Positions 28,211 to 35,693 of a stretch of 63,001 nucleotides of DNA are shown here, piece by piece. The number at the start of each line of letters is the position of its first letter. Positions within the stretch are counted from its first letter, which is position 1. Source of the DNA: Saccharopolyspora rectivirgula DSM 43747 (GTDB lineage: Bacteria > Actinomycetota > Actinomycetes > Mycobacteriales > Pseudonocardiaceae); contig NZ_AYJW01000014.1 of the NCBI RefSeq assembly GCF_000497205.1, positions 1 to 63,001 of the forward strand, read 5' to 3'. Made by a program: the position numbers and the translations under genes. The notes beneath the pieces were generated by a model. That model was not told the origin of the DNA. It did not search any database and saw nothing but the letters and a program-made list of their open reading frames with translations.

Positions 28211-29428
28211 ATGAGTGTGGAGATCACCACCGGTCCCCCGGAGGTCCGTGTCCCTGGGAGCTCGGAGGTCACCGACACCGTCGGGGCCGCCGAAGCGGTG
28301 TTGCGGAAGCGGACGGGAGCACCGGTTCGGCTAGCGGATGCAGAGGATCTTGGCGGCAGCGACCGCTCGGTCGTGATGCGGGTCCGCGTTGCGGAGTCCC
28401 CGTTCGAACTGCCGCGAACTCTCGTGGTCAAGCACTACGGCGCATGTCCTGAACAAGCGCGTTCCGACCCGTTCGCGCACGAAGCGGCGAGCTGCCAGCT
28501 CACGACCGCGTTGCCCCCGGAGGCCCGGGTGGGGCCGGAGCTGATAGCGCACGACGCCGGCGAGCGGTTGTTGGTGCTGGAGGACCTCGGCCGGGGCGCG
28601 ACGCTGGCCGACGTGCTGTTCGAGGACGACCCGCGGGTGGCCGAGCGGGCACTGCTCGCCTGGGCTCGGGCGTTGGGCAGGCTGCACCGCACCACGGCCG
28701 GCTGCGAGGCCGACTTCGACGCGCTGATGCGCCGGCTCGGCGCCAAGTCGTGGACCGATCCGGTCGCCGACGACATCGTCCGGTCGTTGACCGAACTCCC
28801 CGAGCTGTTCGAGCAGACGCTCAAGGTGCGGACCCCGCGCGCGGTGCTGGACCGGTTGACCGAGGCGGCCGAGCTGTTGCAGGCCGGTCGCCACCAGGCG
28901 TTCAGCCCGTCGGACATCTGCCCGGACAACAGCCTGGTCACCAGCACCGGGGTTCGTTTCCTGGACTTCGAGTGGGGCTGCGTCCGGGATGTCACGCTGG
29001 ACGCCGCGTACTTGCAGTATCCGTTCCCGTCCTCGTGGTGCTCGTACGCGCTGCCGGAGAACCTGGCGGAGAGCATGCTGGCGACCTGGCGGTCGGAGGT
29101 CGCGTCGGTGTGGCCGGAGCTCGATGACGACGAGGTCCTGCTGCCCCGCTTGTTCAGCGCGCAGTTGCTGTGGGTGTGGGTTTCGACCTGGTGGTTCCTG
29201 CCCCGCACGGGTGAGTCGGACCGCCCGATCGCCCTGCACATGCCGTCCCCGCGGCGCAGCACCGCGCTGGTGGACCGTTGGCGGCGCTTGCGCACCGATG
29301 CCGAGTCCTCCGGTGCCCAGGAGATAGCGGATTACGCGTCGACCTTGGTCGAGGCCTTGGTGGACCGGTTCGGTGCGGGAGCGCTGCACTTGGTGCGCTA
29401 CCCCGCGTTCCGCACCAGTGAGGATTGA
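28211..29428 (+). CDS. Aminoglycoside-phosphotransferase/kinase-fold protein
   Basis: A 405-residue protein with an APH/choline-kinase fold. It shows the N-lobe LPRTLVVKHYG lysine, VLEDLGRGATLADVL hinge, and the C-lobe FSPSDICPDNSLV (about 230-242) followed by VRFLDFEWGCVRD. In the catalytic loop the usual H-G-D-x-H-x-x-N reads P-S-D-x-C-x-x-N: the aspartate and asparagine remain but both histidines are changed. The second metal-binding acidic site (DFE) is kept. It may be a small-molecule kinase of altered specificity. It has no operon partners. Confidence 0.75.
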   Translation: MSVEITTGPPEVRVPGSSEVTDTVGAAEAVLRKRTGAPVRLADAEDLGGSDRSVVMRVRVAESPFELPRTLVVKHYGACPEQARSDPFAHEAASCQLTTALPPEARVGPELIAHDAGERLLVLEDLGRGATLADVLFEDDPRVAERALLAWARALGRLHRTTAGCEADFDALMRRLGAKSWTDPVADDIVRSLTELPELFEQTLKVRTPRAVLDRLTEAAELLQAGRHQAFSPSDICPDNSLVTSTGVRFLDFEWGCVRDVTLDAAYLQYPFPSSWCSYALPENLAESMLATWRSEVASVWPELDDDEVLLPRLFSAQLLWVWVSTWWFLPRTGESDRPIALHMPSPRRSTALVDRWRRLRTDAESSGAQEIADYASTLVEALVDRFGAGALHLVRYPAFRTSED

Positions 29429-29807
29429 GATCCGGAAGTGCGGCGGTGGTGGTCGCGCCAGCGCCGCTGCCGGATATCCGTTGCGATCGCATTCTTCTGC
29501 GCGACCGGCCATATATTGAGATGCGCATTATCCCATTTCGGTAATTTGCATCACATTTTTCCTGTTGAATGCGTGTTGTGTGGGGCATTCACCAGGGGTG
29601 GAGCTGGTGTTGTGGCGGAAAGCGCGAACTCGGCGGGTGAATTGGCCCGACTGTGCGGGGTGATCCTGTTGTGCGCGCGCGGGGAGCCAGTGCATAATGG
29701 CGATCAAGAGTTCCGGTTAATCCCGGTTAACCGAGTTGACCGCGTGCTATTCATTCCCGCTGCCGTCAAGGTCGCCGGATGGGCGGGCTGCGCTTGAGGA
29801 GGGATCG
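29429..29807. other. AT-rich intergenic region upstream of the carbon-uptake operon
   Basis: This 379-bp gap is AT-richer than its surroundings, most clearly at 29495-29570. It contains an inverted repeat GAATGC (29567-29572)/GCATTC (29585-29590) and the tandem CCGGTTAA repeat listed separately. No open frame here looks coding. It probably holds the promoter and control sites of the secreted-protein/carbonic-anhydrase/SulP genes. Confidence 0.45.
29713..29741 (+). promoter_or_regulatory. Tandem CCGGTTAA repeat next to a -35-like TTGACC
   Basis: CCGGTTAA occurs at 29713-29720 and again at 29723-29730, exactly 10 bp apart, so a protein could bind both on one face of the helix. TTGACC follows at 29736-29741. 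No good -10 lies at the standard spacing, so the promoter assignment is weak. The repeat ends 77 bases before the secreted-protein start. Confidence 0.4.
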
Positions 29808-30155
29808 GTGCTAGGTAGGCGGCGATGGTGGCGAGCGGGGCTCTTCCTGCTCTTCACTGCGCTGCTCGGCCTGGTGGTTCCTGCCCAGTCGCTCGCCGCT
29901 GTGAGCCAGAAGTCGGTTTCGTCGGTGCAAGAGCACGAGATCAGCAAGCACCGAGCGGAGGAGACTTCTCGGGAACGGCGGTGCGCTCCTGCTGTTCGGC
30001 GATGGGTCGAGGAATTCACGCCTTTGCGTGACAGCTGGTCGTTCTCCGGGCGGGAACGCTGCCAAGAGCCGGCGGTCGGTTGGCGGTACGTCGCGGCGGG
30101 AGAGGTGAAGCGGAACCGGAGCAGACAGGCTTCGCTTCAGGTTTTCCGGAATTAG
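29808..30155 (+). CDS. Small secreted protein of unknown function
   Basis: A 115-residue protein with a clear signal peptide: RRRWWR, a hydrophobic core LFLLFTALLGLVVP, and a likely cleavage after AQSLA (residue 30). The mature part is about 85 residues, charged, with exactly two cysteines (C59 in RERRCAP, C85 in RERCQEP) in similar R-E-R contexts, which could form one disulfide. I recognise no family. GTG at 29808 is chosen because AGGAGGG lies 4 bases upstream and the signal peptide begins there, although the frame is open from 29736. It is 53 bases upstream of carbonic anhydrase, so may be cotranscribed with it and with SulP. Confidence 0.65.
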   Translation: MLGRRRWWRAGLFLLFTALLGLVVPAQSLAAVSQKSVSSVQEHEISKHRAEETSRERRCAPAVRRWVEEFTPLRDSWSFSGRERCQEPAVGWRYVAAGEVKRNRSRQASLQVFRN

Positions 30156-30208
30156 GAAGTCGGGCGTGAGCCGACCGAATTCCGTTATTCAACTGAAGCG
30201 AGGAAGCC

Positions 30209-30808
30209 ATGGATTTCGAAAGCCTTGTGCGGCACGCCCGGCAATATGCTGGCGCGGTTTCTCAGGACTTGCGGCAGCAGTTGGCCGCCGGTCAAAACCC
30301 CCAAGCTCTTTTCATCTGCTGCTCGGATTCCCGCGTGATTCCAGCGCACATGACGAATGCTCCTCCGGGGAGCCTTTTCGAATTGCGCACTGCCGGGAAC
30401 GTCGTTCCCGAATACACGCCTTACGAGCCGAGCAGCGAGATGGCCACGATCGAATACGCGGTCCAGATCCTGCAGGTGCCCAACATCGTCGTGTGCGGTC
30501 ATTCCCACTGCGGGGCGGTCACCGCGCTGACGCTGGCCGGTCGCGGGCTGGAGAGCCTGCCCGCCATGCGGAACTGGTTGGGGATAAGCTCTTCGGGTGA
30601 CGGGGCCGAGCTGACCGACCCGGCGGTGCGGGCGGAGAGCAAGCAGCACGTGCTGAACCAACTGCGCACGTTGCGCGAGTACCCGTTCGTCCGAGCTCGA
30701 GTGGAGCAGGGGCTGCTGCAGTTGCACGGCTGGTTCTACGAAATAGACACCGGCTTGGTGTACCAGTGCCCGCAGGACGACGAGAACGGCGATTTCTTGC
30801 CGCTGTGA
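30209..30808 (+). CDS. Beta-class carbonic anhydrase
   Basis: A 199-residue zinc enzyme interconverting CO2 and bicarbonate. The zinc ligands are C38, H98 and C101, with the D40-R42 dyad in CCSDSR and the GHSHCGAV motif; LRTAGNVV is also typical. There is no signal peptide, so it acts in the cytoplasm. ATG follows GAGGAAG. It lies directly upstream of a SulP transporter, a pairing that suggests bicarbonate supply for carboxylating enzymes. Confidence 0.93.
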   Translation: MDFESLVRHARQYAGAVSQDLRQQLAAGQNPQALFICCSDSRVIPAHMTNAPPGSLFELRTAGNVVPEYTPYEPSSEMATIEYAVQILQVPNIVVCGHSHCGAVTALTLAGRGLESLPAMRNWLGISSSGDGAELTDPAVRAESKQHVLNQLRTLREYPFVRARVEQGLLQLHGWFYEIDTGLVYQCPQDDENGDFLPL

Positions 30809-30845
30809 TCCAGGGCCGCTGATTTCGCGATTCCGCGCACCACCG

Positions 30846-30867
30846 CCGGCTACTCGTCGGTAGCCGG
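30846..30867 (+). terminator. Hairpin between carbonic anhydrase and SulP genes
   Basis: CCGGCTAC (30846-30853) and GTAGCCGG (30860-30867) form a perfect 8-bp stem with a 6-base loop in the 93-bp gap. With no U-tract it may be a partial terminator lowering SulP expression, or a processing site. Confidence 0.5.
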
Positions 30868-30901
30868 TCTGCTTCGGCGTGCTTTCTTCGTGGAGTGCTA
30901 A

Positions 30902-32425
30902 GTGAACAACAAGACCGAACCGGCCCGTGGCCGGCTCGCGATCCCGCGCTGGTCGAAAGAGGCCATCGCCGCTGATCTGACGGCTTCTCTGGTGGTTTTC
31001 CTGGTCGCCATGCCGTTGTGCGTCGGGGTGGCGGTCGCTTCCGGGGTGCCGGCTGAGCTCGGCATCATCACCGGCATCGTGGGCGGGCTCGTCGTCGGGG
31101 CGCTGCCCGGCAGCACGATGCAGGTGAGCGGTCCCGCTGCGGGGCTCACCGTGCTGGTCGCTTCCGCGGTGAACGAGCACGGCTTGTCGGCGCTGGGGCT
31201 CATCGTGCTCGGCGCCGGGATCCTCCAGGTCCTGCTCGGCCTGACCAGGTTGGGGATCTGGTTCCGGGCGATCTCCCCGTCGGTGGTGAAGGGGATGCTC
31301 ACCGGTATCGGCCTGGTCCTCATCCTCGGTCAGGTCTACTCGGTCAGCGGTCAGCCGGCGCCGCAGGAGACCGTGGACAAGATCCTCGGCCTGCCGCAGC
31401 TGCTGGTCGACACCGCCACCACTCCGGAAGGCCAGGCCGGGCTCCTGCTGGCGGTGGGCACGCTGGTGGTGCTCGGCCTGTGGCAGAGGACGCCTTCCCG
31501 CTTGCGGTTGGTGCCGGCGGCCCTGATCGCCGTCGTGCTGATGAGCGCGCTCGCGCTCGCCACTGGACTCCCGGTGTCCAAAGTGGAAGTCGGTTCGCTG
31601 GTGGACGCCTTCAACCCCATCGTGCTGGACGGGGCGTTGGCCACCCCCGCGCTGCTGGCCTCCATGGTGGCGTTCGCGCTGATCGCCTCGGCGGAGAGCT
31701 TGTTCAGCGCAGTGGCGGTGGACCAGCTGCACGAGGGGCCGAAGACCGATTACAACAAGGAACTCGTCGCGCAGGGCGTGGGCAACGCGGTGTGCGGTTT
31801 GCTCGGCGCGCTCCCGATGACGGCGGTGATCGTGCGCAGCGCGGCCAACGTCCGGGCCGGTGCGCGGACCAAGATGGCCCGGGTGCTGCACGGGGTGTGG
31901 CTGCTGCTGTTCGTGGCGCTGCTGCCCGGTGTGCTGGGCTTCATCCCGCTCGCCGTCCTGGCGGCGCTGCTGATCGAGGCGGGCTGGAAGCTGCTCAACC
32001 CCCGGGAGGCCGTGGCGCTGCTGCGCCAGAGCCGCTCCGAGGGGCTGGTGCTGGTGTTCACCGCCGGCATGATCGTGGGCACCGATCTGCTGGTCGGCAC
32101 CTTGGCCGGGTTGGCGGTGGCCGTGCTGAAAACGGCGGTGGAGGTGTCCCGGTTCAGCGTGGAAGCCGAGCACCACGACGACCACGTGCGGATCGCCTTC
32201 AACGGCAACGCGACGTTCCTGCGGCTGCCCCGCCTGCTGGAGCACCTGGAGCGGGTGCCCGAGCACAAGCACGTGCACCTGGACATGCGGCCGCTGCGGT
32301 ACTTGGACCAGGCCTGCCACCAGGCGGTCCACCAGTGGGCGCAGCAACGCGGTGACGACAAGGTCGAAATCGCGCTGCCCGGGCAGGCCGAACAACCGGA
32401 ACGGCCGGTAGCGTCGGTTGGGTGA
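30902..32425 (+). CDS. SulP-family anion transporter, probably bicarbonate (BicA-like)
   Basis: A 507-residue membrane protein. It has 10-12 helices, starting with [27 protein letters not shown] and including [24 protein letters not shown], and [20 protein letters not shown], the SulP signatures. The C-terminal 90 residues form a shortened STAS-like domain ([30 protein letters not shown]). The carbonic anhydrase gene upstream favours bicarbonate as substrate over sulfate; this is inference. GTG follows GTGGAG. The stop overlaps the rarA start (GTGA). Confidence 0.88.
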   Translation: MNNKTEPARGRLAIPRWSKEAIAADLTASLVVFLVAMPLCVGVAVASGVPAELGIITGIVGGLVVGALPGSTMQVSGPAAGLTVLVASAVNEHGLSALGLIVLGAGILQVLLGLTRLGIWFRAISPSVVKGMLTGIGLVLILGQVYSVSGQPAPQETVDKILGLPQLLVDTATTPEGQAGLLLAVGTLVVLGLWQRTPSRLRLVPAALIAVVLMSALALATGLPVSKVEVGSLVDAFNPIVLDGALATPALLASMVAFALIASAESLFSAVAVDQLHEGPKTDYNKELVAQGVGNAVCGLLGALPMTAVIVRSAANVRAGARTKMARVLHGVWLLLFVALLPGVLGFIPLAVLAALLIEAGWKLLNPREAVALLRQSRSEGLVLVFTAGMIVGTDLLVGTLAGLAVAVLKTAVEVSRFSVEAEHHDDHVRIAFNGNATFLRLPRLLEHLERVPEHKHVHLDMRPLRYLDQACHQAVHQWAQQRGDDKVEIALPGQAEQPERPVASVG

Positions 32426-33786
32426 GTGAGGGCCTGTTCGACGAGGGACTGTTCGGCGCTGACGCCGATGCTCGGGCCGGGGACCGGCTGGCCGAGAACG
32501 CACCGCTGGCGGTGCGGATGCGGCCGCGCACGTTGGACGAGGTCGTCGGCCAGGACCACCTGCTGCGGCCCGGTGCCCCGCTGCGCCGCCTGGTGGAAGG
32601 AGCGACCCCGGCCTCGGTGCTGCTGTACGGGCCGCCCGGTACCGGCAAGACCACCTTGGCGAACTTGGTTTCCCAGGCGACCGGCCGGCATTTCGTGGCG
32701 CTGTCCGCGCTCTCGGCCGGGGTCAAGGAAGTCCGGTCGGTGATCACCGAGGCCCGTCGGCGGTTGGGGCGCTCCGGCGAGGCCACGGTGCTGTTCATCG
32801 ACGAGGTGCACCGCTTCTCCCGCACGCAGCAGGACGCCTTGCTCGGGGCGGTGGAGGACCGGACCGTGCTGCTGGTGGCCGCGACCACGGAAAACCCGTC
32901 CTTCTCCGTGGTCGCGCCGCTGCTGTCCCGGTCGCTGGTGCTGCAGCTGCGCAGTCTCGGTGACGAAGACGTGCGCGAGCTGTTGCGGCGGGCGGTCGCG
33001 GACGAGCGCGGGTTGGCCGGTGCGGTGCAGCTGACCCAGGAGGCCGAGGACCACCTGCTGGCCCTCTCCGGCGGGGACGCCCGGCGAGCGCTGACCGCGT
33101 TGGAGGCCGCCGCGGAATCCGCGCTGTCCACCGGCAGCGCGACCATCGACCTGGCGACCGTGGAGGCTACGGTGGACCGGGCGGCTGTGCTGTACGACCG
33201 CACCGGGGACCAGCACTACGACGTGGCGAGCGCGTTCATCAAGTCCATTCGCGGCTCCGATGTGGACGCTGCTCTGCACTACCTGGCGCGGATGATCGAA
33301 GCCGGGGAGGACCCGCGGTTCATCGCCCGCCGGTTGGTGGTGCACGCGAGCGAGGACATCGGCATGGCCGATCCGGCGGCGCTGCAGACCGCGGTCGCAG
33401 CGGCGCACGCCGTGCAGTTCATCGGCATGCCCGAGGGGCGTCTCGCGCTGGCGCAGGCGACCATCCACCTGGCGACGGCACCGAAGTCCAACTCGGTCAT
33501 CACCGCGATCGACCAGGCGATCAGCGACGTGCGCGCCGGCAAGGGGGGCTCGGTGCCGCCGCACCTGCGGGACGGGCACTACTCGGGTGCTGCCCGGCTC
33601 GGCCACGCCCAGGGCTACCGCTACCCGCACGACCGCCCGGAGGGGGTGCTGGCCCAGCAGTACCCGCCGGACGATCTGGTCGGCCGCGACTACTACCAGC
33701 CGAGCTCGCGCGGGGCGGAGCGCACCTTGGCGGATCGGGTGCCGAAGCTGCGTGGAATCATTCGCGGTGATCACGAGCGCGGATGA
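32422..33786 (+). CDS. rarA: Replication-associated recombination ATPase RarA (MgsA)
   Basis: A 454-residue AAA+ ATPase of the clamp-loader clade that acts at stalled replication forks. Walker A is GPPGTGKTT (70-78), Walker B is [10 protein letters not shown], sensor 1 is AATTENPSF and the arginine finger is in PLLSRSLVL; the C-terminal tetramerisation domain ([33 protein letters not shown]) is standard. The GTG start overlaps the SulP stop, which couples a repair gene to a transporter gene. It precedes a dehydrogenase gene by 39 bases. Confidence 0.94.
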   Translation: MSEGLFDEGLFGADADARAGDRLAENAPLAVRMRPRTLDEVVGQDHLLRPGAPLRRLVEGATPASVLLYGPPGTGKTTLANLVSQATGRHFVALSALSAGVKEVRSVITEARRRLGRSGEATVLFIDEVHRFSRTQQDALLGAVEDRTVLLVAATTENPSFSVVAPLLSRSLVLQLRSLGDEDVRELLRRAVADERGLAGAVQLTQEAEDHLLALSGGDARRALTALEAAAESALSTGSATIDLATVEATVDRAAVLYDRTGDQHYDVASAFIKSIRGSDVDAALHYLARMIEAGEDPRFIARRLVVHASEDIGMADPAALQTAVAAAHAVQFIGMPEGRLALAQATIHLATAPKSNSVITAIDQAISDVRAGKGGSVPPHLRDGHYSGAARLGHAQGYRYPHDRPEGVLAQQYPPDDLVGRDYYQPSSRGAERTLADRVPKLRGIIRGDHERG

Positions 33787-33825
33787 GCCGCGCTGGAGCG
33801 ATTGTCCGTGGCAGGGAGGTAGCGG

Positions 33826-34785
33826 GTGAGCAAGCGCATCGTGGTGACGGGCTGGCTTCCGGAGCCGGCGCTGGACATCCTGCGCCAGGCGGGCGAGGTG
33901 GAAGTCCACCAGGGCCAGCTGGCACCGGAGCAGGTGCGCGATGCGGTCCGCGGCGCGCACGCGGTGGTGTCGATGGTGCACATCAAGGTGGACCAGGAGC
34001 TGCTCGCCGCGGCCGGTCCGCAACTGGAAGTGGTCGCCAACGTCGGGGTGGGTTACGACAACATCGACGTGGCCGCCGCGGCCGCCCGGGGCGTCACCGT
34101 CACCAACACCCCTGGGGTGCTGGTCGATGCGACCGCCGATCTGACGATCGGGTTGATGCTGATGGTGACCCGTCGGCTGGGCGAGGGCGAACGGCTGCTG
34201 CGGGCCCGGCGACCGTGGTCGTTCCACCTCGGGTTCATGCTCGGCACCGGGCTGCAGCACAAGACGCTCGGCATCGTGGGGATGGGCCGGATCGGCCGCG
34301 CGGTCTGCCGGCGTGCGCGGGCTTTCGGCATGAAGGTCGTCTACAACAGCCGTCGACCGCTGCCGGAGCAGCTGGAAGCCGAGCTGGGTGTGTACCACTT
34401 GCCGCTGGACGAGCTGCTGAGCAGCTCCGACGTGGTGTCCCTGCACTGCCCGCTGACGGAGCAGACCCATCACCTGATCGATCAGCGGGCGCTGGAGCTG
34501 ATGAAGCCGAGCGCGTTCCTGGTCAACACCAGCCGCGGCGCCGTGGTGGACGAAAAAGCCCTGGTCAAGGTGCTGCAGGAGCGGCGCATCGCGGGTGCCG
34601 CGCTGGACGTCTTCGAGCGCGAACCGCAGGTGGAACCGGAACTGCTGGAGATGGACAACGTGGTCGTGGTGCCGCACCTGGGGTCGGCCACCACTGAAAC
34701 CCGCACGTCGATGGCGGAACTGGCGGCTCGCAACGTGGCCGCGGTGCTGTCCGGCGACGAGCCGCTGACCCCGGTCCGGGCATGA
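33826..34785 (+). CDS. D-isomer 2-hydroxyacid dehydrogenase (glyoxylate/hydroxypyruvate reductase-like)
   Basis: A 319-residue NAD(P)-dependent dehydrogenase. The Rossmann motif GIVGMGRIGRAV lies at about 147-158, and the catalytic R-E-H set is in NTSRGAVVDE, DVFEREPQVEP and VPHLGSAT. Of the family, glyoxylate/hydroxypyruvate reductases look most alike because of VGVGYDNIDVAAA and the NTPGVLVDATADL loop. The substrate cannot be fixed from sequence. GTG follows GGGAGG. It is probably cotranscribed with rarA. Confidence 0.88.
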   Translation: MSKRIVVTGWLPEPALDILRQAGEVEVHQGQLAPEQVRDAVRGAHAVVSMVHIKVDQELLAAAGPQLEVVANVGVGYDNIDVAAAAARGVTVTNTPGVLVDATADLTIGLMLMVTRRLGEGERLLRARRPWSFHLGFMLGTGLQHKTLGIVGMGRIGRAVCRRARAFGMKVVYNSRRPLPEQLEAELGVYHLPLDELLSSSDVVSLHCPLTEQTHHLIDQRALELMKPSAFLVNTSRGAVVDEKALVKVLQERRIAGAALDVFEREPQVEPELLEMDNVVVVPHLGSATTETRTSMAELAARNVAAVLSGDEPLTPVRA

Positions 34786-34919
34786 TGCGCCGGTGCGTTC
34801 CCAACGAGTTACCTCGGGTGCGAGCTGTCGGGCGGTCAACGGTAACCTGACCCTCGATCAACACACCGGGTTGTGCGTGCACGCCGGTGGCAGGAACGAC
34901 GTGGAACACAGGAGGGCAC

Positions 34920-35327
34920 GTGACGCCCACGCAGATCGCCGCGCTGATCGCAGCAGGTGCGTTCGTGCTGCTGGTCGTGCTGCTGGCGATCCCGCTGGTC
35001 AAGCTCGGCCGCACGCTGGACGAGGCGACCATCGCGATCCGGAAGGCGCACGAGAACTCTGAGCCGATCTTCACCAACGCCAATTCGACGATCAGCCACG
35101 TGAACACCCAGTTGGAGCGGGTGGACGGCATCACCGCCAACGCCAAGACCATCAGTGGCAACGTCTCGGCGTTGTCCTCGCTGTTCACGGCTACACTGGG
35201 AGGGCCGTTGGTGAAGACCGCAGCCTTCTCTTACGGAGTGAGCAAAGCGCTGCGGGGTCGCCGCAAGCGGAAGCAGGAGCCCGCTGGCAGGAGTTTCCGC
35301 CGGAAGGGTAAAGGGGGGCGCAAGTGA
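34920..35327 (+). CDS. DUF948-type membrane-anchored protein
   Basis: A 135-residue protein with one N-terminal helix (about 6-28, IAALIAAGAFVLLVVLLAIPLV), then a heptad-like region (LDEATIAIRKAHENSEPI ... NVSALSSLFTATLGGPLVKTAAFSYGV) and a very basic tail, the DUF948 layout. Genes of this type sit upstream of alaS across actinobacteria; function is unknown. The GTG at 34920 is chosen over upstream codons because AGGAGG lies just before it. It overlaps the next gene by GTGA. Confidence 0.82.
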   Translation: MTPTQIAALIAAGAFVLLVVLLAIPLVKLGRTLDEATIAIRKAHENSEPIFTNANSTISHVNTQLERVDGITANAKTISGNVSALSSLFTATLGGPLVKTAAFSYGVSKALRGRRKRKQEPAGRSFRRKGKGGRK

Positions 35328-35620
35328 GGCGCCTGTTCTGGTTCGGTGCCGGGATAGCGGCCGGAGTTGCGCTGACCCGAAAGGTCAACGAGACCGCCCG
35401 CAAGGCCACCCCCGCGGGCATGGCCGAGCAGCTGGGGGGCGCGATGCGCGAACTCGCCAATGCCGTCGGCACGTTCGGTGCTGAAGTGCGGGCGGGTATG
35501 CAGGAGCGGGAGCGGGAACTCCAGCACGTCATCGATCACAGCAAGGACGGCTCCGCCCAGCGGGTGGTTGGCGAGCCCCGGGCGGACAGCGGTTATCGAG
35601 CTCGCAGGGCGGGTCGCTGA
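35324..35620 (+). CDS. Small conserved membrane-associated protein
   Basis: A 98-residue protein with a short N-terminal hydrophobic stretch (LFWFGAGIAAGVALT) followed by an amphipathic helical region (GMAEQLGGAMRELANAVGTFGAEVRAGMQERERELQ) and a basic, disordered end. It is the usual partner of the DUF948 gene before alaS; no function is known. The GTG overlaps the upstream stop, so the two are translated together. Confidence 0.7.
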   Translation: MRRLFWFGAGIAAGVALTRKVNETARKATPAGMAEQLGGAMRELANAVGTFGAEVRAGMQERERELQHVIDHSKDGSAQRVVGEPRADSGYRARRAGR

Positions 35621-35693
35621 CCGGTGCCCGCGCACCTCGGCGCCCCGCCGCAACCGCAGCCGTGTCCCATACCGAGCCCAGCAAGGATTCACC

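Noticed and set aside
31750-34839. A 1029-codon antisense frame over SulP, rarA and the dehydrogenase
   Set aside because: Same high-GC shadow effect; three well-conserved proteins occupy the opposite strand.
35460-35693. N-terminal extension of alaS by 78 residues
   Set aside because: It overlaps the preceding small gene in another frame and is not part of AlaRS; GTG 35694 has a good ribosome site.
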